From assembly GCF_035510375.1 (NCBI RefSeq), contig NZ_DATKHG010000003.1: 64,000 nt of DNA; one strand, written 5' to 3'. Below the pieces are notes generated by a model. That model made no database searches, was not told the origin of the DNA, and saw only the letters and a program-made list of their open reading frames with translations. A program made the position numbers and the translations under genes. Shown here in pieces: positions 24,914 through 32,433 of the stretch. Position 1 is the first letter of the stretch, and every line of letters starts with the position of its first letter. The DNA is from Paenibacillus_I sp035510375 (GTDB lineage: Bacteria; Bacillota; Bacilli; Paenibacillales; Paenibacillaceae).

Positions 24914-24956
24914 AAAGCCCGTCCTCCGCGCCATGCGAAGAGCGGGCTTTTCTTTT
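24914..24956 (+). terminator. Rho-independent terminator of mtnD
   Basis: Stem AAAGCCCG / CGGGCTTT with a loop of about 21 bases followed by TCTTTT on the plus strand. Confidence 0.7.
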
Positions 24957-24970
24957 GTGCCGTCGTGTAT

Positions 24971-25756
24971 CTATCGAAGGATGTCCAGAAGCTCGCCGAG
25001 GTGCTTGATTTCATGCTTCGGCACGATTTCATCCGTGCGGGTCGCCCCATGGCGGTTGATCCATACCGAATCCATGCCGATCGTATTTGCGCCCAGGATG
25101 TCGGTCGTCAGTTTGTCGCCGACCATGACGGCGTCCTCCGGATCGATTCCCAGCATCGTGAGCGCATGACGGAAAATATTCGCGGCCGGCTTGCCTTCGC
25201 CGAATTCGCCCGAGATGATGATATGATCGAAATACGGCCCCAGCTGCGGCACACCGGCCAGCTTCTCCCGCTGCAGATCCGGCGAACCGTTGGTGAGCAA
25301 CAACAGCTTGTAGTTGCCGCGCAGTTGATCCAGCACCTCGAACGTCTCTTCATACGTAATCGGCCGCGACCTGCGCTCCGCGGGAAAACGATCGGCAAGC
25401 TCGGCGCCCAGCGATTCGTCATCCACGCCGAGCGCACGCAGGCCGCGAATCCATGCCTGGCGCCGATACTCCGGAGCCAGCGCCTGCAGCTTGCGGAACT
25501 CGGCTTGCTCCCCTTCGCGGAATTCCGCCCAGAGTCCTTCAAACGGATTAATGCCGATCATTTTCGTGAACGGAAACGTTTCGTAAGACTCGTACAGAGC
25601 CCTCGCTTCGCGTCTTACCGCCTCTTCCAGCTGTCCGACGTCAACCCCTGCGCGCTCCGATGCCACCCGGCAAGTCGCCTCGAACGCTTCTTTTACGCTG
25701 CGTTCATCCCACAGCAGGGTGTCGTCCAAATCAAACAGAACCGCTTTTTTCGCCAT
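24971..25756 (-). CDS. HAD-IA hydrolase, YjjG/NANP-like
   Basis: A 261-residue phosphatase of HAD subfamily IA. Motif I is LFDLDDTLLWD, motif II LLLTNGSP, motif III the lysine in EFGEGKPAANIF, and motif IV MVGDKLTTDILGA. A helical cap of about 100 residues sits between motifs I and II. The GDxxxxDxxGA form and the overall layout resemble YjjG nucleotidases and N-acylneuraminate-9-phosphatases, but such assignments by sight are unreliable. It follows the small membrane-protein gene by 21 nt on the same strand. Confidence 0.82.
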   Translation of the reverse strand: MAKKAVLFDLDDTLLWDERSVKEAFEATCRVASERAGVDVGQLEEAVRREARALYESYETFPFTKMIGINPFEGLWAEFREGEQAEFRKLQALAPEYRRQAWIRGLRALGVDDESLGAELADRFPAERRSRPITYEETFEVLDQLRGNYKLLLLTNGSPDLQREKLAGVPQLGPYFDHIIISGEFGEGKPAANIFRHALTMLGIDPEDAVMVGDKLTTDILGANTIGMDSVWINRHGATRTDEIVPKHEIKHLGELLDILR

Positions 25757-25777
25757 TCGTTGTATTCGCTCCCGTAC

Positions 25778-26308
25778 TTATTTGGTTTTCTCTTGGAACG
25801 GTATGCCGTTGTCCTTTGCAAACGCCCGAAGGCGCTCAGCCATCTCATCGGTGGGATAGCGGTTCATCGTCCGCGAGAACACCCAATTTGCGCCTTTGGC
25901 CTGCTCCACGACCACATGGCCGGGCTGAACGGTGATCGACTTGATGTTCGGAACGAACAACAGCTTATCGCCGGTCATCCGGCGCGTTCCCAAATAATCC
26001 TTCGCCACGCTCAGATACGGACGCCTGAAAAAGAACAAAACGGCGAGCAGCAAATAAGCCGCGACCGTCACCCAGAACATCGCTGAATCCGTCGCTCTGA
26101 CGGCATTCGGATCATTCGTCGGAATCGTCACCATGTAGATGTAAACCGCCGTAAACAGCACCAGAAAGGACGGCAACAAAAAATTGCGGCCCAAATACCG
26201 GTCGATTCTGACGCCGGGAGCCGACAAATTCGGCTTCCCTTCTTTCTTGCGCTGCTTGTTGACGACAGCGGTATTGCGTCTTACTTTGCGTTCCCACGAG
26301 CGGGACAT
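25778..26308 (-). CDS. Small two-helix membrane protein of unknown function
   Basis: A 176-residue protein I cannot assign to a named family. The first 40 residues are basic and cytoplasmic in character (RSWERKVRRN, NKQRKKEGK). Two membrane helices follow (about 44-64 and 79-99), and then a soluble C-terminal domain of about 75 residues with alternating strands (KLLFVPNIKSITVQPG, HVVVEQAK) that might be PH-like. A Lys-rich tail ends the protein. It starts with AAGGAGG close before the ATG and is followed 21 nt later by the HAD phosphatase gene. Confidence 0.7.
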   Translation of the reverse strand: MSRSWERKVRRNTAVVNKQRKKEGKPNLSAPGVRIDRYLGRNFLLPSFLVLFTAVYIYMVTIPTNDPNAVRATDSAMFWVTVAAYLLLAVLFFFRRPYLSVAKDYLGTRRMTGDKLLFVPNIKSITVQPGHVVVEQAKGANWVFSRTMNRYPTDEMAERLRAFAKDNGIPFQEKTK

Positions 26309-26351
26309 CGTCGTTCCTCCTTGTTGTGTCTATCCATCGGCAGCGGGTCAC

Positions 26352-27338
26352 TTATATAGGCCGGCGGAATTTATCGATGAATCGAGTCGGATATTCGGAC
26401 GGCAAGGCGCTGACTTCGTCGAGGCTGTTCCAAATCTCCTCGGGCATCGTCCATCCGGCGGCGCCGATATCGTCCTCGTACTGCTCCAAGGTGCTGGCGC
26501 CGAATATCGGCGCCGTAATACCGGGACGCTGGATGAGCCAGCGAAGAGCGACCTGCGCCGGCGTTTTGCCGAGCTCGCCGGCCGCCTTGCACACCTCGTC
26601 CAAGATAGCGAAATTTTTCTCGGTGGAGCGATTCGTCCAGGAGCTTTCTCCCGATTTGGACGTCAATCTGCCGGACCGCGGCTCTTCCCGGCCGTAACGG
26701 CCGGTCAGGAATCCGCTGCCGAGCGGCGCCCACGGAATGACGCCGACCTGCTCGCTAAGACATAATTCCATGATCTCCCGGTCCATCTCTCTGCTGACCA
26801 GGCTGTACTGCGGCTGAATCGAGATGAACCGGACAAAGCGGTTGAAATCGCTGTAAGCGAGCGATTTCATCAGCTGCCAAGCCAAATAGTTCGAGCACCC
26901 TATGTAACGGACCTTGCCGGACGACACCAAATCGTCAAGCGTGCGCAGCGTTTCTTCGATCGGCGTCGCTTGGTCCCAGACATGCATTTGGTACAGGTCG
27001 ATATAATCGGTTTGCAGACGTCTTAAGCTCGCTTCCACCCCATCCAACATATGCTTGCGAGAGACGCCGACGCCGTTCGGATGCTTCGCTGTCGCGAAGC
27101 GTACCTTCGTCGCCAATACGACCTCCGATCGCCGGTCTTTAATAGCCTTGCCGACAATCTCTTCCGATCGGCCGTCGACATAGACATCCGCCGTATCGAG
27201 GAAATTGCCTCCCGCCTCCAAAAACCGGTGAATCATCGCAATCGAATCCTCTTCGCTCGTCGTATTGCCGAACGTCATCGTCCCCAGGCATAGCTCGGAA
27301 ACGGCCAGCCCGCTTCTTCCCAACAACCGGTATTCCAT
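26352..27338 (-). CDS. Aldo/keto reductase
   Basis: A 328-residue NADPH-dependent reductase of the (beta/alpha)8 aldo/keto reductase superfamily. The catalytic tetrad is visible as D and Y in FLDTADVY, K in LATKVRF and H in QMHVWD. The cofactor-binding C-terminal part holds ITAPIFGASTLEQ. The opening MEYRLLGRSGLAVSELCLGTM is standard. The ATG at 27338 has GGAGGGGA at a good distance, so the longer ORF to 27449 is not used. Substrate unknown; it resembles the YghZ/Tas type general-stress reductases. Confidence 0.88.
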   Translation of the reverse strand: MEYRLLGRSGLAVSELCLGTMTFGNTTSEEDSIAMIHRFLEAGGNFLDTADVYVDGRSEEIVGKAIKDRRSEVVLATKVRFATAKHPNGVGVSRKHMLDGVEASLRRLQTDYIDLYQMHVWDQATPIEETLRTLDDLVSSGKVRYIGCSNYLAWQLMKSLAYSDFNRFVRFISIQPQYSLVSREMDREIMELCLSEQVGVIPWAPLGSGFLTGRYGREEPRSGRLTSKSGESSWTNRSTEKNFAILDEVCKAAGELGKTPAQVALRWLIQRPGITAPIFGASTLEQYEDDIGAAGWTMPEEIWNSLDEVSALPSEYPTRFIDKFRRPI

Positions 27339-27412
27339 GCATTCCCCTCCGTCTACGGATATAAAAAATAGAACGGAACGGCCGGGAAGGCCGCTCCGGA
27401 CGTAAAAGCCAA

Positions 27413-27601
27413 TCAGTGCTTCGTCGCATCCTCTTCTTCGTCGGCCCATTTGATATTGTCCAGCTGATCCTTGAAATTTTTCCGGAACTGGGCCAGGTAT
27501 TGCTTTCGCAGCTCGTCCCTCTCGGCCAATTCCTCGTCGCTGAGCCCGACCGAGTTATGCTTCCGGGATAGCTCGTTGATCCTGTCCAGCAATTTACCCA
27601 T
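27413..27601 (-). CDS. DUF896 (UPF0291) small protein, YnzC-like
   Basis: A 62-residue helical protein with the DUF896 pattern: LLDRINELSRKHNSVGLSDEE, then ERDELRKQYLAQFRKNFKDQL. B. subtilis YnzC, in the yneA-yneB-ynzC SOS operon next to lexA, is the known relative. Here the gene again lies on the same strand just after yneA, but a terminator separates them and the yneB recombinase is absent. Function is unknown. Confidence 0.85.
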   Translation of the reverse strand: MGKLLDRINELSRKHNSVGLSDEELAERDELRKQYLAQFRKNFKDQLDNIKWADEEEDATKH

Positions 27602-27844
27602 ATCCTGATTCCTCCTTCGATGTTCCCACCGGCCGACCGGCGCTGCTGCCCTCTCCTTACTTTGACATTATCGATAAGTCCTTGTCAAGGACGCCGCTCC
27701 CACGCCTGATCCAAATCCAAAGATAACGAAAAAGACCGCGGCGCCGGGGTTACACTCCGCTGCCTGCGGTCAATTTCATTGTTCGTGACTTATGCGGCCT
27801 GACTACGATTTGACGTTCGAGCTCGCGGGATTCAGGATCATTAC
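27602..27844. other. Intergenic stretch between yneA and the DUF896 gene
   Basis: No supportable ORF. The right half holds the yneA terminator (27727-27772). The left half presumably carries the DUF896 gene's own promoter, but no clear -35/-10 pair was found. Confidence 0.5.
27727..27772 (-). terminator. Rho-independent terminator of yneA
   Basis: On the minus strand, GACCGC...GCGGTC with a long GC-rich inner stem followed by TTTTTCG. It lies about 75 nt past the yneA stop and separates it from the DUF896 gene. Confidence 0.75.
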
Positions 27845-28240
27845 CTACTTCGCGGGTACGATGAGTGACTGTCCTGGCTGCAATACACTGCCCGAGAGAT
27901 TGTTTCGTTTCTTAATCATATATACCGTCTTGCGAACGTCCCCTCCTTCCGGCTTCACGCTTTGCGCGATTTCCCATAACGTATCTCCCGAGGACACGAC
28001 GATCGTTCTTTCTCCGTTCGCAGCGGTTTCCGCCCTCGTGCCCGAGGCTCCCGACTGCACGATGGCAAAGCCGGTGAAAATAATGAGGAAAAACAATGCC
28101 GCAGCCGTCAGGCGCGCGGTTAAGATCCGATCGCTCGGGCGGACATCATTCTTGCGGCCGGCGCGTCCGTTCGCAGCCGTTCCTTTATTATGACTGGTAT
28201 GCATCGATATGTATGATAGAGATCCGATACCGTTTGCCAT
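27845..28240 (-). CDS. yneA: LysM-domain cell division suppressor YneA
   Basis: A 131-residue membrane-anchored protein. A basic N-terminus is followed by one membrane helix at about 45-65 (LTAAALFFLIIFTGFAIV), and a C-terminal LysM domain (VVSSGDTLWEIAQSV, then VLQPGQSLIVP). YneA is the SOS-induced inhibitor of cell division in Bacillus and is encoded divergently from lexA there too. The ATG at 28240 has GGGGTG 8 nt upstream; a GTG at 28246 is an alternative. The promoter (28283-28312) carries a LexA box inside its spacer, so SOS induction is strongly predicted. No yneB follows. Confidence 0.88.
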   Translation of the reverse strand: MANGIGSLSYISMHTSHNKGTAANGRAGRKNDVRPSDRILTARLTAAALFFLIIFTGFAIVQSGASGTRAETAANGERTIVVSSGDTLWEIAQSVKPEGGDVRKTVYMIKKRNNLSGSVLQPGQSLIVPAK

Positions 28241-28282
28241 TGTCACAGCACCCCAAACATTTGTTCTCTTTCACTTGAATTC

Positions 28283-28312
28283 AATATATCACGAACATTT
28301 GTTTGCAGTCAA
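28283..28312 (-). promoter_or_regulatory. Sigma-A promoter of yneA
   Basis: On the minus strand, TTGACT, an 18-base spacer, then TATATT. A LexA box fills the spacer (28292-28305), placing the repressor directly under RNA polymerase. Confidence 0.72.
28292..28305. promoter_or_regulatory. LexA box 1 (yneA side)
   Basis: CGAACATTTGTTTG, one mismatch to the Bacillus SOS box CGAAC-N4-GTTCG. It lies within the yneA promoter spacer. Confidence 0.75.
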
Positions 28313-28321
28313 CGTTTTTTT

Positions 28322-28335
28322 GGAACGCTTGTTCC
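28322..28335. promoter_or_regulatory. LexA box 2
   Basis: GGAACGCTTGTTCC has a perfect GAAC-N4-GTTC core and is a full 14-bp palindrome at its ends. It lies upstream of both divergent promoters. Confidence 0.8.
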
Positions 28336-28382
28336 CTTTTTTAACGGCAAGCGCCAAAACACGGTGCGAACGGATGTTTTTG

Positions 28383-28396
28383 AGAACCTATGTTTG
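28383..28396. promoter_or_regulatory. LexA box 3 (lexA side)
   Basis: AGAACCTATGTTTG, one core mismatch. It touches the -35 box of the lexA promoter. Confidence 0.6.
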
Positions 28397-28422
28397 TACG
28401 AACTCGGGTTCTGTGCTATAAT
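28394..28422 (+). promoter_or_regulatory. Sigma-A promoter of lexA
   Basis: TTGTAC, a 17-base spacer, then a perfect TATAAT. LexA boxes 3 and 4 overlap its -35 box and spacer, the layout of negative autoregulation. Confidence 0.85.
28399..28412. promoter_or_regulatory. LexA box 4 (lexA side)
   Basis: CGAACTCGGGTTCT with a perfect GAAC-N4-GTTC core, sitting in the spacer of the lexA promoter. Confidence 0.82.
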
Positions 28423-28451
28423 TTGTCACAACAATGATCGATGGAGTGATG

Positions 28452-29078
28452 ATGGTGTCCAAAATTTCCAACCGCCAGCAAGCGATACTGGAGTTCATTA
28501 AGAATGAAGTCCGCGAGAAAGGTTACCCTCCCTCCGTCCGGGAAATCGGAGAAGCGGTCGGTCTCGCTTCCAGCTCCACCGTCCACGGCCATTTGGACCG
28601 GTTGGAGAAGAAGGGGCTAATCCGCCGCGATCCGACGAAGCCCCGCGCAATCGAAATACTGGATCAGGACGGAGAGAGCGACATCCATTTCCCGCTCGCC
28701 GTATCCAAGGTGCCCGTCGTCGGCAAAGTAACGGCCGGCGTCCCGATTACCGCAACCGAGAACATTGAAGAGTATTTCCCGCTGCCGGCCCATTTCGTCG
28801 GCGACAACCAGGTGTTCATGCTGAATGTCATCGGTGAAAGCATGATCGAGGCCGGCATCCATGACGGCGACTACGTTATCGTACGCCAGCAGCAGACGGC
28901 TATGAACGGCGAAATCGTCGTCGCCATGACGGAGGATGACGAAGCGACCGTCAAGACGTTTTACAAGGAAAAGGATCATATTCGCCTGCAGCCCGAAAAT
29001 CCGACGATGGAGCCGATTCGGCTGAAGCATGTAACGATTCTGGGCAAAGTCATCGGCTTGTTCCGGGACATCCACTGA
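28452..29078 (+). CDS. lexA: LexA SOS repressor
   Basis: A 208-residue repressor and self-cleaving protease. The N-terminal winged helix (NRQQAILEFIKNEV to GHLDRLEKKGLI) includes the recognition segment around EAVGLASSSTVHGHL. The cleavage site is the Ala-Gly in VTAGVP, the nucleophile Ser is in GESMIEAG, and the general base Lys is in ATVKTFY. Start choice: ATG 28452 has GGAG 5 nt upstream; GTG 28455 (8 nt) fits the family start almost as well, while ATG 28434 precedes the ribosome site. Four LexA-box candidates lie upstream. It should control itself and yneA. Confidence 0.96.
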   Translation: MVSKISNRQQAILEFIKNEVREKGYPPSVREIGEAVGLASSSTVHGHLDRLEKKGLIRRDPTKPRAIEILDQDGESDIHFPLAVSKVPVVGKVTAGVPITATENIEEYFPLPAHFVGDNQVFMLNVIGESMIEAGIHDGDYVIVRQQQTAMNGEIVVAMTEDDEATVKTFYKEKDHIRLQPENPTMEPIRLKHVTILGKVIGLFRDIH

Positions 29079-29124
29079 TTTCGATCTCATAAGCAGAGCA
29101 GCCGCATTACCTTCAAAAGTGATC

Positions 29125-29171
29125 AAAAAAGCCGTCCTCTTCCGCCAATCAGGCAGAATAAGGACGGCTTT
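29125..29171. terminator. Bidirectional terminator between lexA and glnA
   Basis: Stem AAAGCCGTCCT / AGGACGGCTTT with a loop of about 26 bases. The A run on its left makes it a good terminator for glnA on the minus strand; it can also serve the convergent lexA gene. Confidence 0.82.
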
Positions 29172-29196
29172 CGCATATACATCCGTAACGGACCGA

Positions 29197-30525
29197 TTAA
29201 TAAAGCGTCAAGTACTGATCCCGTTCCCATTGATGCACTTGAGTCCGGTACATATCCCACTCGATTTCCTTCAGCTCGTAGAAATGCGCCAGCGCGTGGT
29301 CGCCGAGCGCTTCGCAAATAACTTCATCGCGCAGCAGCTCCTCCAGCGACTCCTTCAGACTGGACGGCAAAATTGGAATACCCTCGTCCAGACGCTCTTC
29401 TTCGGTCATAACGTATATGTTGCGATCCGTCGGCGCAGGCAGCGGAAGCTTGTTCTTGATGCCGTCCAATCCGGCTTTCAGCATAACGGCGAGCGCCAGA
29501 TAAGGGTTGGCCGCCGGGTCTGGATTGCGCACTTCGATCCGCGTGCTGAGTCCTCGGGAGGCCGGGATACGGATCATCGGGCTGCGGTTGCTCGCGGACC
29601 AGGCGACATAGACCGGCGCTTCATAGCCCGGTACGAGACGCTTGTAGGAGTTGACCGTAGGGTTCGTGATGGCCGCGAAACCGCGGGCATGGCGCAGGAC
29701 GCCCGCCATATACTGGCGCGCCGTTTGACTGAGGCCCAGCTTGTCGCTCTCGTCGTAGAACGCGTTCTCTTTGCCGCGGAACAGCGATTGATGCGCGTGC
29801 ATACCCGAGCCGTTGACGCCGAACAGCGGCTTCGGCATGAACGTCGCATGCAGGCCGTGCTGGCGTGCGACCGTTTTTACGACGAGCTTGAACGTTTGAA
29901 TTTGGTCGGCGGCCTTGATTGCGTCCGCATACTTGAAATCGATCTCGTGCTGGCCGGGAGCCACCTCGTGGTGGGAGGCCTCGATCTCAAAGCCCATTTC
30001 CTCGAGCGTGAGCACGATTTCGCGGCGGCAGTTCTCGCCGAGGTCCGTCGGAGCAAGGTCGAAATAACCGCCCTGGTCGTTCAGTTCCATCGTCGGATTG
30101 CCCTTCTCATCGGTTTTGAACAGGAAAAACTCCGGCTCCGGGCCGACGTTCATGGCGGTGAAGCCCAGCTCTTCGGCTTCCTTCAGGCAGCGCTTCAGAA
30201 TGCCGCGCGGATCGCCGGCGAACGGCGTGCCGTCCGGCATGTACACGTCGCAAATCAAGCGGGCCACGCGATCCTCGGTCACCCATGGGAACACGACCCA
30301 TGTATCCAAATCGGGATATAAGTACATATCGGATTCTTCGATCCGAACGTACCCTTCGATGGAAGATCCGTCGAACATCATTTTGTTGTCCAATGCCTTT
30401 TCAAGCTGGCTGAGCGGAATTTCCACGTTCTTGATCGTTCCGAGCAAATCGGTGAATTGCAGACGGATGAACCGGACGTTCTCTTCCTTGGCAATGCGCA
30501 AAATGTCTTCTTTCGTCAAACTCAC
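29197..30525 (-). CDS. glnA: Glutamine synthetase, type I
   Basis: A 442-residue GSI-alpha type enzyme that joins ammonia to glutamate at the cost of ATP. Signatures: DGSSIEG (residues about 52-58), metal-binding EPEFFLF, the NGSGMHAHQS loop, NPTVNSYKRLVPG, and the glutamate-binding RSPMIRIP. The length is that of Bacillus GlnA. It follows glnR by 34 nt, the conserved glnRA operon, and ends at a strong terminator. In Bacillus, feedback-inhibited GlnA directly activates GlnR; the presence of both genes supports the same loop here. Confidence 0.97.
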   Translation of the reverse strand: MSLTKEDILRIAKEENVRFIRLQFTDLLGTIKNVEIPLSQLEKALDNKMMFDGSSIEGYVRIEESDMYLYPDLDTWVVFPWVTEDRVARLICDVYMPDGTPFAGDPRGILKRCLKEAEELGFTAMNVGPEPEFFLFKTDEKGNPTMELNDQGGYFDLAPTDLGENCRREIVLTLEEMGFEIEASHHEVAPGQHEIDFKYADAIKAADQIQTFKLVVKTVARQHGLHATFMPKPLFGVNGSGMHAHQSLFRGKENAFYDESDKLGLSQTARQYMAGVLRHARGFAAITNPTVNSYKRLVPGYEAPVYVAWSASNRSPMIRIPASRGLSTRIEVRNPDPAANPYLALAVMLKAGLDGIKNKLPLPAPTDRNIYVMTEEERLDEGIPILPSSLKESLEELLRDEVICEALGDHALAHFYELKEIEWDMYRTQVHQWERDQYLTLY

Positions 30526-30559
30526 GGGATCCTCTCCTTCTACGTGCGTTATTCTTACG

Positions 30560-30973
30560 TTATGGCTTATTGCTATAGAAACGGGACAACTGGCCTTGAA
30601 TCATGGAGGCTTTGCCCGGTCTCTTGTCCAGCAGCTGCTGCTTAAGGAGGCGGTGCAATTGCATGTCGGACAGCTCTCGGCGCTTGCTTTCGGTTTGCTC
30701 GGTAATAACCGTCGCTTCCTCCGATTCCTTCGACACCGGGTGCATAACCTGCTTGATCCCGGCGATGTTGACGCCTTTCTCAATCAACGATTTGATCTCG
30801 AGCAGACGCTCGACATCGTTAAAGGAAAACAGCCGCTGGTTACCGGCCGTCCGCGCGGGCACGATGAGCTCGTGCTGCTCGTAATACCGGATTTGCCTAG
30901 CGGTCAAATCCGTCAGTTTCATGACGATTCCGATCGGGAACAGCGCCATATTCCTGCGTATTTCATCCCCCAT
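30560..30973 (-). CDS. glnR: MerR-family nitrogen regulator GlnR
   Basis: A 137-residue MerR-type repressor. The winged helix is at 12-60 (FPIGIVMKLTDLTARQIRYYEQ), followed by GNQRLFSFNDVERLLEIKSL and a C-terminal tail with the glutamine-synthetase-responsive region. The opening MGDEIRRNMALFPIGIV matches GlnR closely. The ATG at 30973 has GGAAGG about 10 nt upstream. A sigma-A promoter and a GlnR box lie in front, so the operon should be autorepressed when nitrogen is plentiful. glnA follows 34 nt later. Confidence 0.95.
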   Translation of the reverse strand: MGDEIRRNMALFPIGIVMKLTDLTARQIRYYEQHELIVPARTAGNQRLFSFNDVERLLEIKSLIEKGVNIAGIKQVMHPVSKESEEATVITEQTESKRRELSDMQLHRLLKQQLLDKRPGKASMIQGQLSRFYSNKP

Positions 30974-31009
30974 GCCGCATCAACCTTCCAATTGTTGTGA
31001 TATGGGTTT

Positions 31010-31038
31010 ATTGTAGCTTCCCGACCTAAACATGTCAA
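31010..31038 (-). promoter_or_regulatory. Sigma-A promoter of glnRA
   Basis: On the minus strand, a perfect TTGACA, a 17-base spacer, then TACAAT. The -35 box overlaps the last codons of the upstream ynbB gene. Confidence 0.85.
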
Positions 31039-32378
31039 GGTATGTTAGGTTTGATCACAATTATTCCCTTCTCAGCCATGCGGCTCAAGGCGGTCAACAA
31101 GCCATATTTGACATGCGAATAAGTGAGCCCGCCCTGCATATAGGCGATATAAGGCTCGCGGATAGGCGCGTCGGCCGAAAGCTCAAGGCTTCCCCCTTGA
31201 ATGAACGTGCCGGCGGCCATAATGACCGGATGCTCGTAGCCGGGCATGTCCCACGGCTCCGGCACGACATGCGCATCGACCGCCGCCGCCTGCTGAATGC
31301 CTTGGACGAACGCGATCAGATGCTCGGCGGACCCGAAGCGGACCGCCTGGATCAAATCCGTCCTCTGCTCGTCCCATTTCGGCTGCGACTCGAAGCCGAG
31401 AGCCTCGAACACGGCCGCCGCCAGAACGCTGCCCTTCAAGGCTTGTCCCACGAGATGAGGCGCAAGGAAAAGCCCTTGATACACGCCGCGAAGCGTGCCG
31501 AGCGTCGCTCCCACCTCACCGCCGATTCCCGGCGCGGTCAACCGGAAAGCCGCTTGCTCGACCAAATCCGCCCGACCGCAAATATAGCCGCCGGTGGCCG
31601 CCAGGCCGCCGCCGGGATTTTTGATCAAGGAGCCCGCCATCAGGTCGGCGCCCGCTTCGGTCGGCTCCATCTCCTCCGTAAATTCGCCGTAGCAGTTGTC
31701 GACAAACACGATCGCATCGGGCTTGATCGCCTTGACCCGGCGCACCATCTCCCCGATCTCGCGCACAGTATACGACGCCCGCCAATCGTACCCTCTGGAC
31801 CGCTGGATGCCGATCACCCGGGTGCGCCCGTTCACGGCGGCTTCCACACCCGCCCAGTCAACGCTCCCGTCTTCCGGCAACGCCACCTCGCCGTAACCGA
31901 CGCCCCAATCCCGCAGCGACCCTCCGCCGTCTCCCGGTTTGCCGATCACCTTGTGCAGCGTATCGTAAGGCCTGCCCGTTATGTACAGCAGCTCGTCGCC
32001 CGGGCGCAATACGCCGAACAGCGCGCAGCCGATCGTATGCGTGCCCGATACGAAATGCGGACGCACCAGTGCCGCTTCCGCGCCGAAAACGTCCGCATAC
32101 ACGAGATCGAGCGTCTCGCGGCCCCGGTCATTATAGCCGTAACCGGTCGAGCCGGAAAAATGAAAATCGCTGACGCGATGGCGCTGAAACGCTTGAATCA
32201 CCTTCCAATGGTTTCGCTCCGCCATGCGGTCGAGCTCCCGGAATCGGCCTTGAAGCCGTTCCTCCGCCGACTCGGCCGCCCTCAAGCATGCCTGCCAATG
32301 TATGTTATCCGCCAGTTGCCTCAAACCCTTCTCTCCCCTGTTGTAGTACCCGCCAAGCGCCCACGCTTGACCTGCCAA
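31035..32378 (-). CDS. ynbB: Methionine gamma-lyase-family PLP protein, YnbB-like
   Basis: A 447-residue PLP-dependent protein of the 'aluminium resistance / methionine gamma-lyase-like' family (YnbB in B. subtilis). It has the fold-type I pattern: SGTHTIGCALFG for cofactor phosphate binding, VFVDNCYGEFTEE with the Asp facing the pyridine nitrogen, and the Schiff-base lysine in AGSLIKNPGGG. True activity is not established in the family. It lies between hflX and glnR, as in Bacillus. Its start is probably at or slightly inside the ORF start, since the first residues are not diagnostic. The 3' end carries the glnRA promoter and GlnR box. Confidence 0.88.
   Translation of the reverse strand: MAGQAWALGGYYNRGEKGLRQLADNIHWQACLRAAESAEERLQGRFRELDRMAERNHWKVIQAFQRHRVSDFHFSGSTGYGYNDRGRETLDLVYADVFGAEAALVRPHFVSGTHTIGCALFGVLRPGDELLYITGRPYDTLHKVIGKPGDGGGSLRDWGVGYGEVALPEDGSVDWAGVEAAVNGRTRVIGIQRSRGYDWRASYTVREIGEMVRRVKAIKPDAIVFVDNCYGEFTEEMEPTEAGADLMAGSLIKNPGGGLAATGGYICGRADLVEQAAFRLTAPGIGGEVGATLGTLRGVYQGLFLAPHLVGQALKGSVLAAAVFEALGFESQPKWDEQRTDLIQAVRFGSAEHLIAFVQGIQQAAAVDAHVVPEPWDMPGYEHPVIMAAGTFIQGGSLELSADAPIREPYIAYMQGGLTYSHVKYGLLTALSRMAEKGIIVIKPNIP
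31043..31059. promoter_or_regulatory. GlnR operator box
   Basis: TGTTAGGTTTGATCACA (plus strand) fits the GlnR/TnrA consensus TGTNA-N7-TNACA at every fixed position. It lies just upstream of the -35 box of the glnRA promoter and inside the 3' end of ynbB. Confidence 0.75.
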
Positions 32379-32433
32379 TCGAATCGGCTAACCGGCCTGC
32401 CAGCCAAATGCGGCCAACGCAGCCCGCACGATA

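Noticed and set aside
28434..28451. Earlier ATG as lexA start
   Set aside because: It precedes the GGAG ribosome site; ATG 28452 or GTG 28455 fits the family start.
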